NCBI GenBank assembly: GCA_963627995.1
Contig: CAVGCV010000007.1
Location: 29,983 to 93,982, forward strand
Source: UBA3839 sp963627995
GTDB taxonomy: Bacteria; Bacteroidota; Bacteroidia; Bacteroidales; Bacteroidaceae
Length of the DNA: 64,000 bases
Reading direction: 5' to 3'
Program-made: the position numbers and the translations under genes
The notes under the pieces: model-generated
The model's input: only the letters and a program-made list of their open reading frames with translations
Database searches by the model: none
What the model was told of the DNA's origin: nothing
In this document: piece by piece, positions 6,920 to 14,864 of the stretch
Numbering within the stretch: position 1 is the stretch's first letter
How the letters are laid out: the number at the start of each line of letters is the position of its first letter

Positions 6920-9568
6920 CTAGAACTCCTGCCCGAGGATGAAGTGGAACTGGCTGCCGCCGTAGCTCTTGGAGCCGAACACCTTGTCGAATCCGTAGGC
7001 CCAGTCGATGCCGAGCAGGCCGACCATCGGGAGGAAGATGCGCACGCCGACGCCCGCCGATCGCTTCATGTCGAACGGGTTGAACTTCTTGACGTCGCTC
7101 CACGCGTTGCCGCCCTCGGCGAAGGCCAGGGCGTAGATGTTGGTGGAGCCCTGCAGCATGAGGGGGTAGCGGAGCTCGAGCCCCATGCGCGTGTAGGCGT
7201 AGCCCTCGTAGCCGCGCGGGGTGAGCGCGCCGTTGTCGTAGCCGCGCAGCCCGATGGTCTCGGAGTAGTAGCTCGACGAGTAGCCCGACATGCCGTCGCC
7301 GCCCATGTAGAACGTCTCGAAGGGCGAGCGCTTGTGGCTGTTGTAGTGGCCGAGGAAGCCGGCGTCGAAGCGCGTCATGAGGACGAAGCACTTGCTGGCG
7401 CTGGAGAGGGGCGTGAAGAACTTGGATGTGAACTTCCACTTGTGGTACTCGATCCAGCGGTAGATTTTCTGAAGGTTCTGCATCCGGTCGGCGTCGGCCG
7501 TCGATGTGCGCGAGCTGAGGTCGGCGTAGTCGAGGCCGTCGAACAGCGAGTAGGGCGGCGTGAGCGACACGGAGAGCCCGACCTGCGAGCCCATGCGCGG
7601 GAACATCGGGTTGTCGATGGACGAGCGCGAGAGCGAGAGGGTGAGGTTGATGTTGTTGCAGCTTCCGTCGGTGATGAGGAAGTACTCCCAGTCCTTGAGC
7701 GAGTAGCGCGTGTAGGAAAGGGTGGCGGAGAGGCTGAAGTAGTTGTCGGGCCAGTTGAGCCGCTTTCCCCACCCCATGGAGAGGCCGTAGACCTGGAGGT
7801 ACTTGTCGGGGTCGTAGTAGGAGCTGTAGTTGTTGTAGTAGGAGTTGTTGTAGCTGCCGTATCCATAGAGCATGGAGTAGTAGCTGTTCATGTAGGAGTT
7901 GTTGTAGTAGCTGGAGTTGATGTCCGTGTAGCGGGAGTAGAAGCCCGACACGGAGAAGGAGTTCGGGCGCTTGCCGCCGAACCACGGGTCGTAGAAGGAG
8001 AGGCTGTAGGACTGGTAGTAGCTGCCGTTGGTGGAGGCGCTCAGCTCCAGCTGCTGGCCGTCGCCGCGCGGCAGGATGCCCCGGCGCAGCTTGTCGCGCC
8101 CGAAGAGGTTGCGCATGGAGAAGTTGGTGAACTTGAGCCCGGCCTTCAGGATGACGCCCGTGTAGCCGTAGCCGAGGGAGAACTCCACCTGGTCGTTGGG
8201 CTTCGGCGTGAGGCCGAGGTTCATGTCGACGGTGCCGTTCACGGCGTCGGGGACGGGCTTGAAGTCCATCTGCTCGGGGTCGAAGAAGCCCAGCTGCATG
8301 ATTTCCTGCGCCGAGCGGCGGTAGGCGTCCATCGAGAAGAGGTCGCCGGGCTTGACCTTCAGCTCGCGCCGCACGACGTCCTCGTACACCTGCGTGTTCC
8401 CGTAAATCTTGATCCTGTTGATGGTGGCCTGCCGCCCCTCCTCGATGCGGATCTCGAGGTCGATGGAGTCGCCGTCAATCTCGGTCTCCACGGGCTTCAC
8501 CCGGCTGAACACGTAGCCCTCGTTGTAGTAGGAGTTGCTGACGGAGTTCTCGTCCGCCTGCAGGCGCTTGTCGAGGTGCTTCTGGTCGTAGACGTCGCCG
8601 CGCTGCATCTGCAAGGTGTTGTTGAGCGCGTCGGTGGAGAAGATGGTGTTGCCCACCCAGTTGATGCCGCGCACGTAGTAGCGCTGGCCCTCGTCGATGT
8701 CGATGTACACGTCCACCAGGTTGTTGCCGAGGTCGGCCACGCTGTCCCGCGCAATCTGCGCGTCGCGGTAGCCCAGCTCGTTGTACTTCTCGATGATGCG
8801 GTCCTTGTCCTCCGCGAACTTCTCGTCGATGAACTTCTTCGTCTTGAACAGGCTCTTGAAGCCCCTCTCGTTCGTCTTCTTCAGCAGCCCGCCGCCGAAA
8901 AAGCCGCCGACGAACTTGCCGCGCTTGATGTGGTCGTTGCCCGTGATGTGGATTTTGTTGACGCGCACCTTCTCGTGCTTGTCGATGTTGATGTCCACCA
9001 GCATCTCGTTGGCCTTGCTCACGTCGTCGCGCTGCAAGATTTCCACCTCGGCGTTCTTGAAGCCCTTCTCCTCGTAGTACTTGCGGATGATACCCTTGGC
9101 GCGGTCCACCATGTTCGGGTTGATCTGGTTGCCCTTGATGATGCCTATCTTCTGCTCGATGTCGTCTTTCTCGCCCTTCTTCACGCCGTTGATGTTGATT
9201 TGCGAGACGCGCGGGCGCATGGCGAGCGCAATCTTCAGATAGACGCTGTCGTTCTGGATGCGGTCGGCCTCGATGCGCACCGACGAGAACAGCCCGTTCT
9301 TCCAAAACCGCTTCACGGCGTCCGTCACCTCGTCGCCGGGGATGTGGATCTCCTGCCCTACGGAAAGGCCGGAGATGCCGATGAGCACGTAGTCCTCGTA
9401 GTTGGACGCTCCCTCCACCTCGATGCCGCCGATGGGGTAGCGGCGGGGCGTGGCCGTTCCGTAAATGACCTTGGGCTTTTCCGTGGCGTTGCCCTCCTGC
9501 GCCACCGCCCGCGGGGCACTGAGCAGGAGCAACGTCGCCGAAAGAATGATGCGCTGTATGTTGTTCAT
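6920..9568 (-). CDS. bamA: Outer membrane protein assembly factor BamA
   Basis: An 882-residue Omp85-family protein. A signal peptide (cut after AVAQ) precedes POTRA repeats over roughly residues 40-440, visible as repeated patterns of the type V..I.I.GN....... A C-terminal Omp85 barrel (PF01103) follows and ends in an aromatic residue (LGQEF*), the usual outer-membrane signature. Motifs include GGDGMSGYSSSYYSETIGLRGYDNG and GLLGIDWAYGFD near the barrel end. It folds and inserts beta-barrel proteins in the outer membrane. A Tyr/Asn/Ser-rich segment at about residues 540-595 lies in the barrel and is probably a surface loop. It lies between uppS and the ompH pair, as usual in Bacteroidales. 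Confidence 0.96.
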   Translation of the reverse strand: MNNIQRIILSATLLLLSAPRAVAQEGNATEKPKVIYGTATPRRYPIGGIEVEGASNYEDYVLIGISGLSVGQEIHIPGDEVTDAVKRFWKNGLFSSVRIEADRIQNDSVYLKIALAMRPRVSQININGVKKGEKDDIEQKIGIIKGNQINPNMVDRAKGIIRKYYEEKGFKNAEVEILQRDDVSKANEMLVDINIDKHEKVRVNKIHITGNDHIKRGKFVGGFFGGGLLKKTNERGFKSLFKTKKFIDEKFAEDKDRIIEKYNELGYRDAQIARDSVADLGNNLVDVYIDIDEGQRYYVRGINWVGNTIFSTDALNNTLQMQRGDVYDQKHLDKRLQADENSVSNSYYNEGYVFSRVKPVETEIDGDSIDLEIRIEEGRQATINRIKIYGNTQVYEDVVRRELKVKPGDLFSMDAYRRSAQEIMQLGFFDPEQMDFKPVPDAVNGTVDMNLGLTPKPNDQVEFSLGYGYTGVILKAGLKFTNFSMRNLFGRDKLRRGILPRGDGQQLELSASTNGSYYQSYSLSFYDPWFGGKRPNSFSVSGFYSRYTDINSSYYNNSYMNSYYSMLYGYGSYNNSYYNNYSSYYDPDKYLQVYGLSMGWGKRLNWPDNYFSLSATLSYTRYSLKDWEYFLITDGSCNNINLTLSLSRSSIDNPMFPRMGSQVGLSVSLTPPYSLFDGLDYADLSSRTSTADADRMQNLQKIYRWIEYHKWKFTSKFFTPLSSASKCFVLMTRFDAGFLGHYNSHKRSPFETFYMGGDGMSGYSSSYYSETIGLRGYDNGALTPRGYEGYAYTRMGLELRYPLMLQGSTNIYALAFAEGGNAWSDVKKFNPFDMKRSAGVGVRIFLPMVGLLGIDWAYGFDKVFGSKSYGGSQFHFILGQEF

Positions 9569-9616
9569 CTTTGTGTTTGTTTCTTGGAATGGTAATCGGG
9601 TCTTGCGTCCCCAATC

Positions 9617-10375
9617 CTAAGCCCCGGCCGGACGGGCCTGCTCGCGCGCCACCTGCTCGCCCGTCTTCCCGAAGCGCCGCTGGCGGCCTTGGTAGTCGCA
9701 GACGGCCTTGCAGAACTCGTCCTCGTCGAAGTCGGGCCAGAAGACCTTGGTGAAGTAGAACTCGGAATAGGCGCACTGCCACAGGAGGAAGTTGCTGAGG
9801 CGTTCCTCGCCTCCCGTGCGGATCAGCAGCTCGGGGTCGGGGATGCCGCGCGTTGCCAGGTGCTGCCCGACGGTGTCCTCGCAGATGTCCTCCAGGCGCA
9901 GCGTGCCGTCCCTCACCTCGCGGGCGATGTCGGCCACGGCTCTCGTCAGCTCCCATTTCGAGGAGTAGCTCAGGGCCAGCACCAGCGTGATGGTCTCGTT
10001 GCCCCTGGTCTTCTCCTCCATGCTCCGCACGCAGTCCTGCACCTCTGCCGGCAGGCGGCCGATGTCGCCCACCATGCGGAAGCGGACGTCGTTCTTCATG
10101 AACAGCTCCTCCTCCAGGTTCTGCATCAGCAGCGCCATGAGGGCTGCGACCTCGCTGGCCGGCCGGTTCCAGTTCTCGGTGGAGAAGGTATAGAGGGTCA
10201 GGTACTTCACGCCGAGACGGATGGCCGTCTCTATCGCCTTGCGCACGGCCTCGGCGCCGGCCTGGTGTCCCATCGTGCGCTCCATGCCGTGCGCCTGGGC
10301 CCAGCGGCCGTTGCCGTCCATGATCATGGCCACGTGGCGCGGGACCCGTTGCCTGTCAACCTTTTCTATATACAT
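9617..10375 (-). CDS. uppS: Isoprenyl transferase (undecaprenyl diphosphate synthase)
   Basis: A 252-residue cis-prenyltransferase. The substrate-binding motif MIMDGNGRWAQ lies at about residues 17-27, with the catalytic Asp in DGNGRW. Other family motifs are YLTLYTFSTENWNRP and, late in the protein, DPELLIRTGGEERLSNFLLWQCAYSEFYF. It condenses isopentenyl diphosphate to make the C55 lipid carrier for peptidoglycan and other glycans, on the cytoplasmic side of the inner membrane. It lies 48 bp upstream of bamA and 16 bp downstream of the DUF6089 gene, consistent with a single transcript. Length matches the family. Confidence 0.96.
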   Translation of the reverse strand: MYIEKVDRQRVPRHVAMIMDGNGRWAQAHGMERTMGHQAGAEAVRKAIETAIRLGVKYLTLYTFSTENWNRPASEVAALMALLMQNLEEELFMKNDVRFRMVGDIGRLPAEVQDCVRSMEEKTRGNETITLVLALSYSSKWELTRAVADIAREVRDGTLRLEDICEDTVGQHLATRGIPDPELLIRTGGEERLSNFLLWQCAYSEFYFTKVFWPDFDEDEFCKAVCDYQGRQRRFGKTGEQVAREQARPAGA

Positions 10376-10391
10376 TTTGTACGTTGCTTCC

Positions 10392-11096
10392 CTAATCGTT
10401 GTTGCATTTTCGGTACTTCGGGCAGAGGTCGTAGGACAAGTAGAGCATCGTGAAGCAGTAGGTGTCCTTGTTCTTCAGGAATCCGCTCGCGATGTCGTAG
10501 GGGTCGGCGATGCCGTCCAGCTTGTCGCTCAGGCTGAAGCGCATCGACCAGTCGACGCCCACGTTCCAGCGCTCGCCCAGCTTGTATTTCACGCCCGCTC
10601 CCACGGGGACGTTCATGGTGAGCACGTCACCGCACGCCGTCGCGCCCAGCCCCAGCTGGACGTAGGGCGTGAGCCGCCGGTGTCCCTTGTAGCCGGCGTG
10701 CAGCCCGTAGCCCCAGAAGGAGAGCTCGAACTGGCAGCCCACGTCGACCACCGACTTGTCGAACGCCCATTCCGTCTCGGCGCTCTCGGGATAGCGGTTG
10801 TCCTGCAGCAGCGCGTCGCCCGAGATGCCGCCGCAGGCGACGTTGAACTTCAGGGCCTTGCGGGGGTCGAAGTTGTAGCGCCCCATCAGCCCCGCCGCCG
10901 CCTTCGTGCGCTTGTAGAGCGAGGAGTAGTTGGCGTCGCCCAGGTAGAAGCTGCCTCCGGCCATCGCGCCCAGCTCCAGCGCATACTCCAAGTCCTGCGC
11001 GCGCGCCGGCGGCGCGAGCAGCAGACCGCCGAGCACCGACAGCATGGCGGCGCAGCGGGCCGGGGTGGCGTGGAGGAAGTCGCGGAGCTTGCCCAT
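10392..11096 (-). CDS. DUF6089-family outer-membrane beta-barrel protein
   Basis: A 234-residue protein with an N-terminal signal (hydrophobic stretch about residues 14-33, cut near AQDLEYALELG). It continues with alternating amphipathic strands (GGSFYLGDANYSSLYKR, LTPYVQLGLGATACGDV, VGAGVKYKLGERWNVGVDWSMRFSLSDKLDG) as in small porin-like barrels. In Bacteroidetes this family (DUF6089) sits just before uppS and bamA, exactly as here. Function is unknown; the context suggests envelope biogenesis. The C-terminus has two or three Cys (CPKYRKC). Confidence 0.82.
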   Translation of the reverse strand: MGKLRDFLHATPARCAAMLSVLGGLLLAPPARAQDLEYALELGAMAGGSFYLGDANYSSLYKRTKAAAGLMGRYNFDPRKALKFNVACGGISGDALLQDNRYPESAETEWAFDKSVVDVGCQFELSFWGYGLHAGYKGHRRLTPYVQLGLGATACGDVLTMNVPVGAGVKYKLGERWNVGVDWSMRFSLSDKLDGIADPYDIASGFLKNKDTYCFTMLYLSYDLCPKYRKCNND

Positions 11097-11115
11097 AAGC
11101 GTTCGGATGCGGTTG

Positions 11116-12498
11116 CTATCGGGCGGTGGAGCCCACCGCGCCCAGCCAGAGCCTGCCGTCCTCTTGCAGCAGCCATATCTTGCCGCCGCCCACCGCCGCC
11201 AGTACGGCCTTGCCGGCCGCTCCTTTCAGCTCGGACGGAAGCCCCACCTTGCTGGTGGCCGCGTGCCACGTCACGCCGTTGTCGGCCGACCGGTAGACGC
11301 GCCCGTAGGCTTCCGCTCCGTCTTCCGTCGAAGCCCCGGCGTTGCGGCCGCCGAAGGCCAGCAGCTCGCCGTTGTAGTGCAGCAGCTGCAGGTGCTCCAG
11401 CCTCGGCATTCCGTAGCCGTTGTCGGCCGTCACCTTGATGTATGCCCATTTTTGGTTCACCTCGTTGTCCGCCGCCGAAATCTTGTACCATGCCACGGCG
11501 TTGGCCGTGTTGTTCGGAGACAGCCCCAGCATCACCACGTTCTGCAGCGACGTGTTCGTCCTCGTGGCGTAGGCGGCGTAGCCGACCGCCCCCTCCGGCA
11601 GCATCTCCATGTCGTCGGCGCCGCATTCCTCCCAGTTCACGAGGTCGGCCGAGGCCAGCATCCGCGCGCCGTCCGAGGCGTAGAGGTAGGTGCGGTCGGC
11701 GGCCAGCAGGCGCGCGAACGTCCGTCCGCTGGCCAGGGCCCACGTCCTGCCCTCCTCCAGGCTGGTGGAGCGGTAGAGCCGTCCGTCGGCGTCGAGGGCG
11801 AACAGGCTGCCGTTGAACGCCGTGACCGACGCGGCGTCCATCGACGGCACGTCCGCCAGTTCGGCGGGGGCCGTCCACGACGTGCCGTCCGACGCGGCGT
11901 CCGCCGATGTCACCGTCGGGATGCCGCCGCTCGCGGAGAACAGGTAGACGCGCCCGTCCAGCGCCACCATCCGGCTTGCGCCGCGCGTCTCCACGTCCGT
12001 GCCCTCCACGGCCGTCCAGTAGAGCGAGTCGCTGTCGCTCGTGCGCTTGCGGATTTCCGCCGTGTACTGCTTGGAGGTCGCCCCGTCGGAGGCCACCACC
12101 AGGAACTCCACCTTCTGCGTGAAGTCCACGGAGTCCGTCCCGTTGGCGAACGAGCCGAACAGCTCGGCGCCGCGCTGGCGGCAGAAGAGGTAGCCCGTGT
12201 AGGTGAGCGTCGGCACCACGCGGCTCACGTCCACCCACGACGGCAGCGAGTCCACCGACACGATTTTGTTGTCCACCTGGTCGATGTTGAAATACACGCT
12301 CTTGCCGCTCAGCGTCTTCGTGTAGGTGCTGTCGCGCCCGTCGGCCGTCTTTGTGGCGAGCGTGGAGGCGATGTCGCCCACGGACACCGCGCTGATGAAG
12401 CACTCCGCCGTCGTGGCGGCCTCCTCCTCCTTCAGGCACGACACGACCGACAGCATCACTGTGGCGAGCAGCGTTATGGCTGTGAAAACATTCTTCAT
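11116..12498 (-). CDS. DUF6242-type lipoprotein with Asp-box propeller
   Basis: A 460-residue lipoprotein. The signal ends in a lipobox (LSVVSC, Cys about residue 22 from the chosen ATG). The N-terminal domain, with a DSLPSWVDVSRV segment, has an Ig-like look. The C-terminal two thirds look like a beta-propeller: repeated W-containing blades and a sialidase-type Asp-box SADNGVTW. I assign DUF6242 from memory of Bacteroides relatives. Start 12498 is chosen because the lipoprotein signal begins there and a TAATTTTG promoter lies upstream. It ends 19 bp before the DUF6089 gene, so it may be the first gene of the uppS-bamA operon. Function unknown. Confidence 0.75.
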   Translation of the reverse strand: MKNVFTAITLLATVMLSVVSCLKEEEAATTAECFISAVSVGDIASTLATKTADGRDSTYTKTLSGKSVYFNIDQVDNKIVSVDSLPSWVDVSRVVPTLTYTGYLFCRQRGAELFGSFANGTDSVDFTQKVEFLVVASDGATSKQYTAEIRKRTSDSDSLYWTAVEGTDVETRGASRMVALDGRVYLFSASGGIPTVTSADAASDGTSWTAPAELADVPSMDAASVTAFNGSLFALDADGRLYRSTSLEEGRTWALASGRTFARLLAADRTYLYASDGARMLASADLVNWEECGADDMEMLPEGAVGYAAYATRTNTSLQNVVMLGLSPNNTANAVAWYKISAADNEVNQKWAYIKVTADNGYGMPRLEHLQLLHYNGELLAFGGRNAGASTEDGAEAYGRVYRSADNGVTWHAATSKVGLPSELKGAAGKAVLAAVGGGKIWLLQEDGRLWLGAVGSTAR

Positions 12499-12566
12499 GA
12501 TGAGTCTTCGGACTTTTCCCGTGCCGGAACGCGGCATCCCGCGGCTCGGCACGATGGTTCAAGATG

Positions 12567-12574
12567 CAAAATTA
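12567..12574 (-). promoter_or_regulatory. -7 element TAATTTTG before the DUF6242-bamA gene run
   Basis: On the minus strand TAATTTTG matches TAnnTTTG about 70 bp before the ATG at 12498. It is the only clear promoter seen ahead of the minus-strand genes running down to ompH. Confidence 0.5.
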
Positions 12575-12686
12575 CGAACATTTTTCGCACTTCGGCGCCG
12601 GCGCGCTCTCTTTTAATGAATTTTATGGCAAATTTGTCGGGGCGGAAGACCCGTCGCCGATGCGGGGAAACCTCATCCACAGGGCC

Positions 12687-13712
12687 TTACGCGTGCATGG
12701 CGGCGGTGTTCCCGTCTTCCGCCACGCGCAGCCACGTGGCCATTTCGTGGCCGAAGAAACTCTTCCGCCCGGCGAGCCGCGCGCCGCGCAGCAGCGGCGC
12801 GGCCACGCCCTCGGCCGCAGCGTCGCCCACGGTGTCCGCGAAGCTCCGCGTCCCCGTCTCCACGCGCGCCTCGTCCCAGCAGCCGCCGTCGATGAATCCC
12901 TGCAGTGTCTCGCGCCCGCCCTCCACCAGCAGCGACTGCACGCCGCGCTCGCAGAGGCCGGCCAGCAGCGCGCCGATGGAGGCGAAGCGCAGCCAGCCCT
13001 CGGGCGCGCCCTCCGCGCGGCGGCTCAGCACCACGCGCAGCGGGTCGCGGCCCGTCCACGCCCTCACCGTGAGCGACGGGCGGTCGGCCTCCAGCGTGCG
13101 CTGCCCCACGGCGATGGCCTCGTGCTCCGCCCGCAGGCGGTGGCACAGCATCTGCGTGTAGCGGTTCGACACCACGAACGGCCGCTCCGGCGTCTGCCCC
13201 CTCCAGCCGATGAAGCCGTCGGGCGTCTGCGCCCATTTCAGCGTCACGTAGGGGCGGTGGAGGCGGTGGAACGTCATGAAGCGGCTGTTCAGCGCGCGGC
13301 ACTCCGCCTCCAGCACGCCCACGGCCACGTCGACGCCCGCGTCGCGCAGCCGCCGGATGCCGCGCCCCTGCACCCGGGCGAAGGGGTCGACGCAGCCCAC
13401 CACGCAGCGCCGCAGTCCCCGGCGCACAATCAGGTCGGCGCAGGGGGGCGTCTTCCCGTAATGGGCGCAGGGCTCCAGGCTCACGTAAATCGTGGCCCCG
13501 CGCAGCAGCGGCTCGTCCTCCGCCCTGACCGAGGCCAGGGCGTTCACCTCGGCGTGCCCCTCGCCGCAGCGCACGTGGTAGCCCTCGCCGATGATGCGGC
13601 CGCCGCCCACCACCACCGCGCCCACCATCGGGTTGGGCGGCGCGTTCCGCGCGCCGTTCCTCGCCAGCTGGATGCACCGCCGCATGTACAGCTCGTCCGT
13701 CGTTCCCGCCAT
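12687..13712 (-). CDS. ribD: Bifunctional diaminohydroxyphosphoribosylaminopyrimidine deaminase / reductase RibD
   Basis: A 341-residue riboflavin biosynthesis enzyme. The N-terminal zinc deaminase domain shows GEGHAEVNAL (His/Glu) and SLEPCAHYGKTPPC (two zinc Cys) at about residues 50-90. The C-terminal reductase domain covers residues 150-341, with PYVTLKWAQTPDGFI and LLVEGGRETLQGF. It performs steps two and three of the GTP branch of riboflavin synthesis. Start: ATG 13712 has AAGGAACGGAAGGA just upstream and matches the usual family N-terminus; an in-frame ATG at 13739 adds nine residues and leaves a very short leader after the promoter. Monocistronic by appearance. Confidence 0.94.
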   Translation of the reverse strand: MAGTTDELYMRRCIQLARNGARNAPPNPMVGAVVVGGGRIIGEGYHVRCGEGHAEVNALASVRAEDEPLLRGATIYVSLEPCAHYGKTPPCADLIVRRGLRRCVVGCVDPFARVQGRGIRRLRDAGVDVAVGVLEAECRALNSRFMTFHRLHRPYVTLKWAQTPDGFIGWRGQTPERPFVVSNRYTQMLCHRLRAEHEAIAVGQRTLEADRPSLTVRAWTGRDPLRVVLSRRAEGAPEGWLRFASIGALLAGLCERGVQSLLVEGGRETLQGFIDGGCWDEARVETGTRSFADTVGDAAAEGVAAPLLRGARLAGRKSFFGHEMATWLRVAEDGNTAAMHA

Positions 13713-13757
13713 GGCGTCCTTCCGTTCCTTGTGTGTCATACGCTTGTCCTCTCCGCG

Positions 13758-13765
13758 CAAAGTTA
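13758..13765 (-). promoter_or_regulatory. -7 element TAACTTTG for ribD
   Basis: A perfect TAnnTTTG match on the minus strand, 46 bp before the ATG at 13712. No flavin riboswitch-like structure fits in the short leader. Confidence 0.6.
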
Positions 13766-13800
13766 CGACATTTCCGCCAAAGAACCACGCGGCGGAAAGA

Positions 13801-13830
13801 GGAGGGGCGGGAATCCCTTCCCGCCCCTCC
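13801..13830 (-). terminator. Hairpin after the HU-like gene
   Basis: GGAGGGGCGGGAA and TTCCCGCCCCTCC form a perfect 13-bp stem with a 4-nt loop, followed on the minus strand by TCTTTCC. Confidence 0.6.
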
Positions 13831-13855
13831 CGGCGTCCTCCCGGCGCCCGCCGCG

Positions 13856-14260
13856 TCAGTCGCCCGTCTCCGTGCTTTCGTCCGCCTCGCCCGTCAGGTT
13901 GATTTCGCTCAGCCGCTTCTTCACGTTCGTGCTGGGCAGGTAGAGCACCCTCCGCCGGTAGACCGCCCCCGCGCCCGCCTTGTCCAGCGTGTCCGCCGCG
14001 CGGGCGTTGAGCGAGAAGCGGAACGTGCCCACCTTCGGCAGCTCCACCGAGTGGCCGTTCATCAGGAAGTTCTCGAACTCCTTCACCACGGCGCACATCG
14101 CCTTGTAGAGCTCGCCCTCGCCGATCTGCGAGTTGGCGGCGGCGCGCCGCAGCAGCTCCTCCTTGTCAATCTTCGTGTAGGTCACCGAGCGGGTGAGGTA
14201 CGCGCTCTTCTTCATCGCAGCCATGCGCTGCCACTTGGCCTTCAATACAATCTTTGCCAT
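13856..14260 (-). CDS. HU/IHF-family DNA-binding protein
   Basis: A 134-residue histone-like protein of the Bacteroidetes HU subfamily (about 130-160 aa rather than 90). The N-terminal stretch MAKIVLKAKWQ, a helical region and the DNA-arm segment (GHSVELPKVGTFRFSLNA, then YRRRVLYLPSTNVKKRL) match the fold. The acidic tail (GEADESTETGD) is a common add-on. It probably binds and bends DNA as a nucleoid component. It is transcribed from a well-formed promoter (TTTG-N21-TATCTTTG) with a leader of about 170 nt. It lies divergent from fhs across about 600 bp that contain a repeat. Confidence 0.88.
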   Translation of the reverse strand: MAKIVLKAKWQRMAAMKKSAYLTRSVTYTKIDKEELLRRAAANSQIGEGELYKAMCAVVKEFENFLMNGHSVELPKVGTFRFSLNARAADTLDKAGAGAVYRRRVLYLPSTNVKKRLSEINLTGEADESTETGD

Positions 14261-14435
14261 AATGGATTTGAATGTGTTGCGTGGCGGAGCCGCCTCCGTT
14301 GCTCCGTGCGTGCGCCGCCACAGGTTCATAGTAAATGGTGTGTGTCTCTCTTCCGGCCGCTCCGTCCGCCCGCCGGGCCCGTGCGGGCGTCTGTCCCGGC
14401 CGTTGCCGGAGGTCGCTTCCTCCCTTCCGGCGGTG

Positions 14436-14468
14436 CAAAGATAGCGCGCCCCTCCCCCTGCCGCCAAA
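14436..14468 (-). promoter_or_regulatory. Bacteroidetes promoter for the HU-like gene (TTTG-N21-TATCTTTG)
   Basis: On the minus strand TTTG (14468-14465) lies 21 bp before TATCTTTG (14443-14436). Both elements and the spacing fit the Bacteroidetes sigma consensus. The transcript would have a leader of about 170 nt. Confidence 0.75.
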
Positions 14469-14577
14469 TGCCGCCGCCCCTTTCGTCCCGCCCCAGCCCG
14501 GGCGCAGCGCGTGCCAGGCTGGATGGGGCGGTCCGGGCGGGAAACCCCGGCGGCGCCTGCCGCCTTGCGGCGCTTCC

Positions 14578-14594
14578 TTTATATATATATATAT
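14578..14594. repeat. (TA)n dinucleotide run
   Basis: About seven AT/TA units form a short microsatellite, very unusual in this GC-rich surrounding. It lies in the HU-fhs intergenic region. No gene is seen between 14261 and 14864 apart from this run, the HU promoter and repeat copy B. Confidence 0.8.
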
Positions 14595-14645
14595 GGGGCG
14601 GCGGGGGAGGCCGCCTCCGCCGGGCTTGCGCCGCGTTGTGCCCCT

Positions 14646-14760
14646 GCGGAAAAACACTGCGGACGGGGCGGCAAAACCTCCGCAGAGAAAAAGTTTCCGG
14701 TCCGCGGACGAAATTTATTTTCTCCGCGGAGCGCGGGACGAAACACCGCGGAGGTTTTCC
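14646..14760 (+). repeat. Interspersed palindromic repeat, copy B
   Basis: It aligns along its whole length with the reverse complement of copy A: AAAACACTGCGGA start, GAGAAAAA...TTTCC middle, GACGAAATTT.TTTTCTCCGCGGAGCGCGGGA core. Its hairpin arms are the least well preserved (CCTCCGCAGAG against GGTCCGCGGACG). Confidence 0.85.
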
Positions 14761-14833
14761 GGCGCCGCTCCTTGTTTTTGTCGCGGCTTCTTTTTCTGCG
14801 GCGTGTCCCGAGACGCGTTTGGCGTATTTTTCG

Positions 14834-14841
14834 TAACTTCG
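14834..14841 (+). promoter_or_regulatory. Probable -7 element TAACTTCG for fhs
   Basis: One mismatch to TAnnTTTG, 23 bp before the fhs ATG. Confidence 0.45.
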
Positions 14842-14864
14842 CGCCATCCATATTCCGACAGCTT

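Noticed and set aside
6857..9595. A 912-codon open frame antisense to bamA
   Set aside because: It is Val/Arg/Ala/His-rich with no family motif and mirrors the codon pattern of bamA; an artefact of high GC content.
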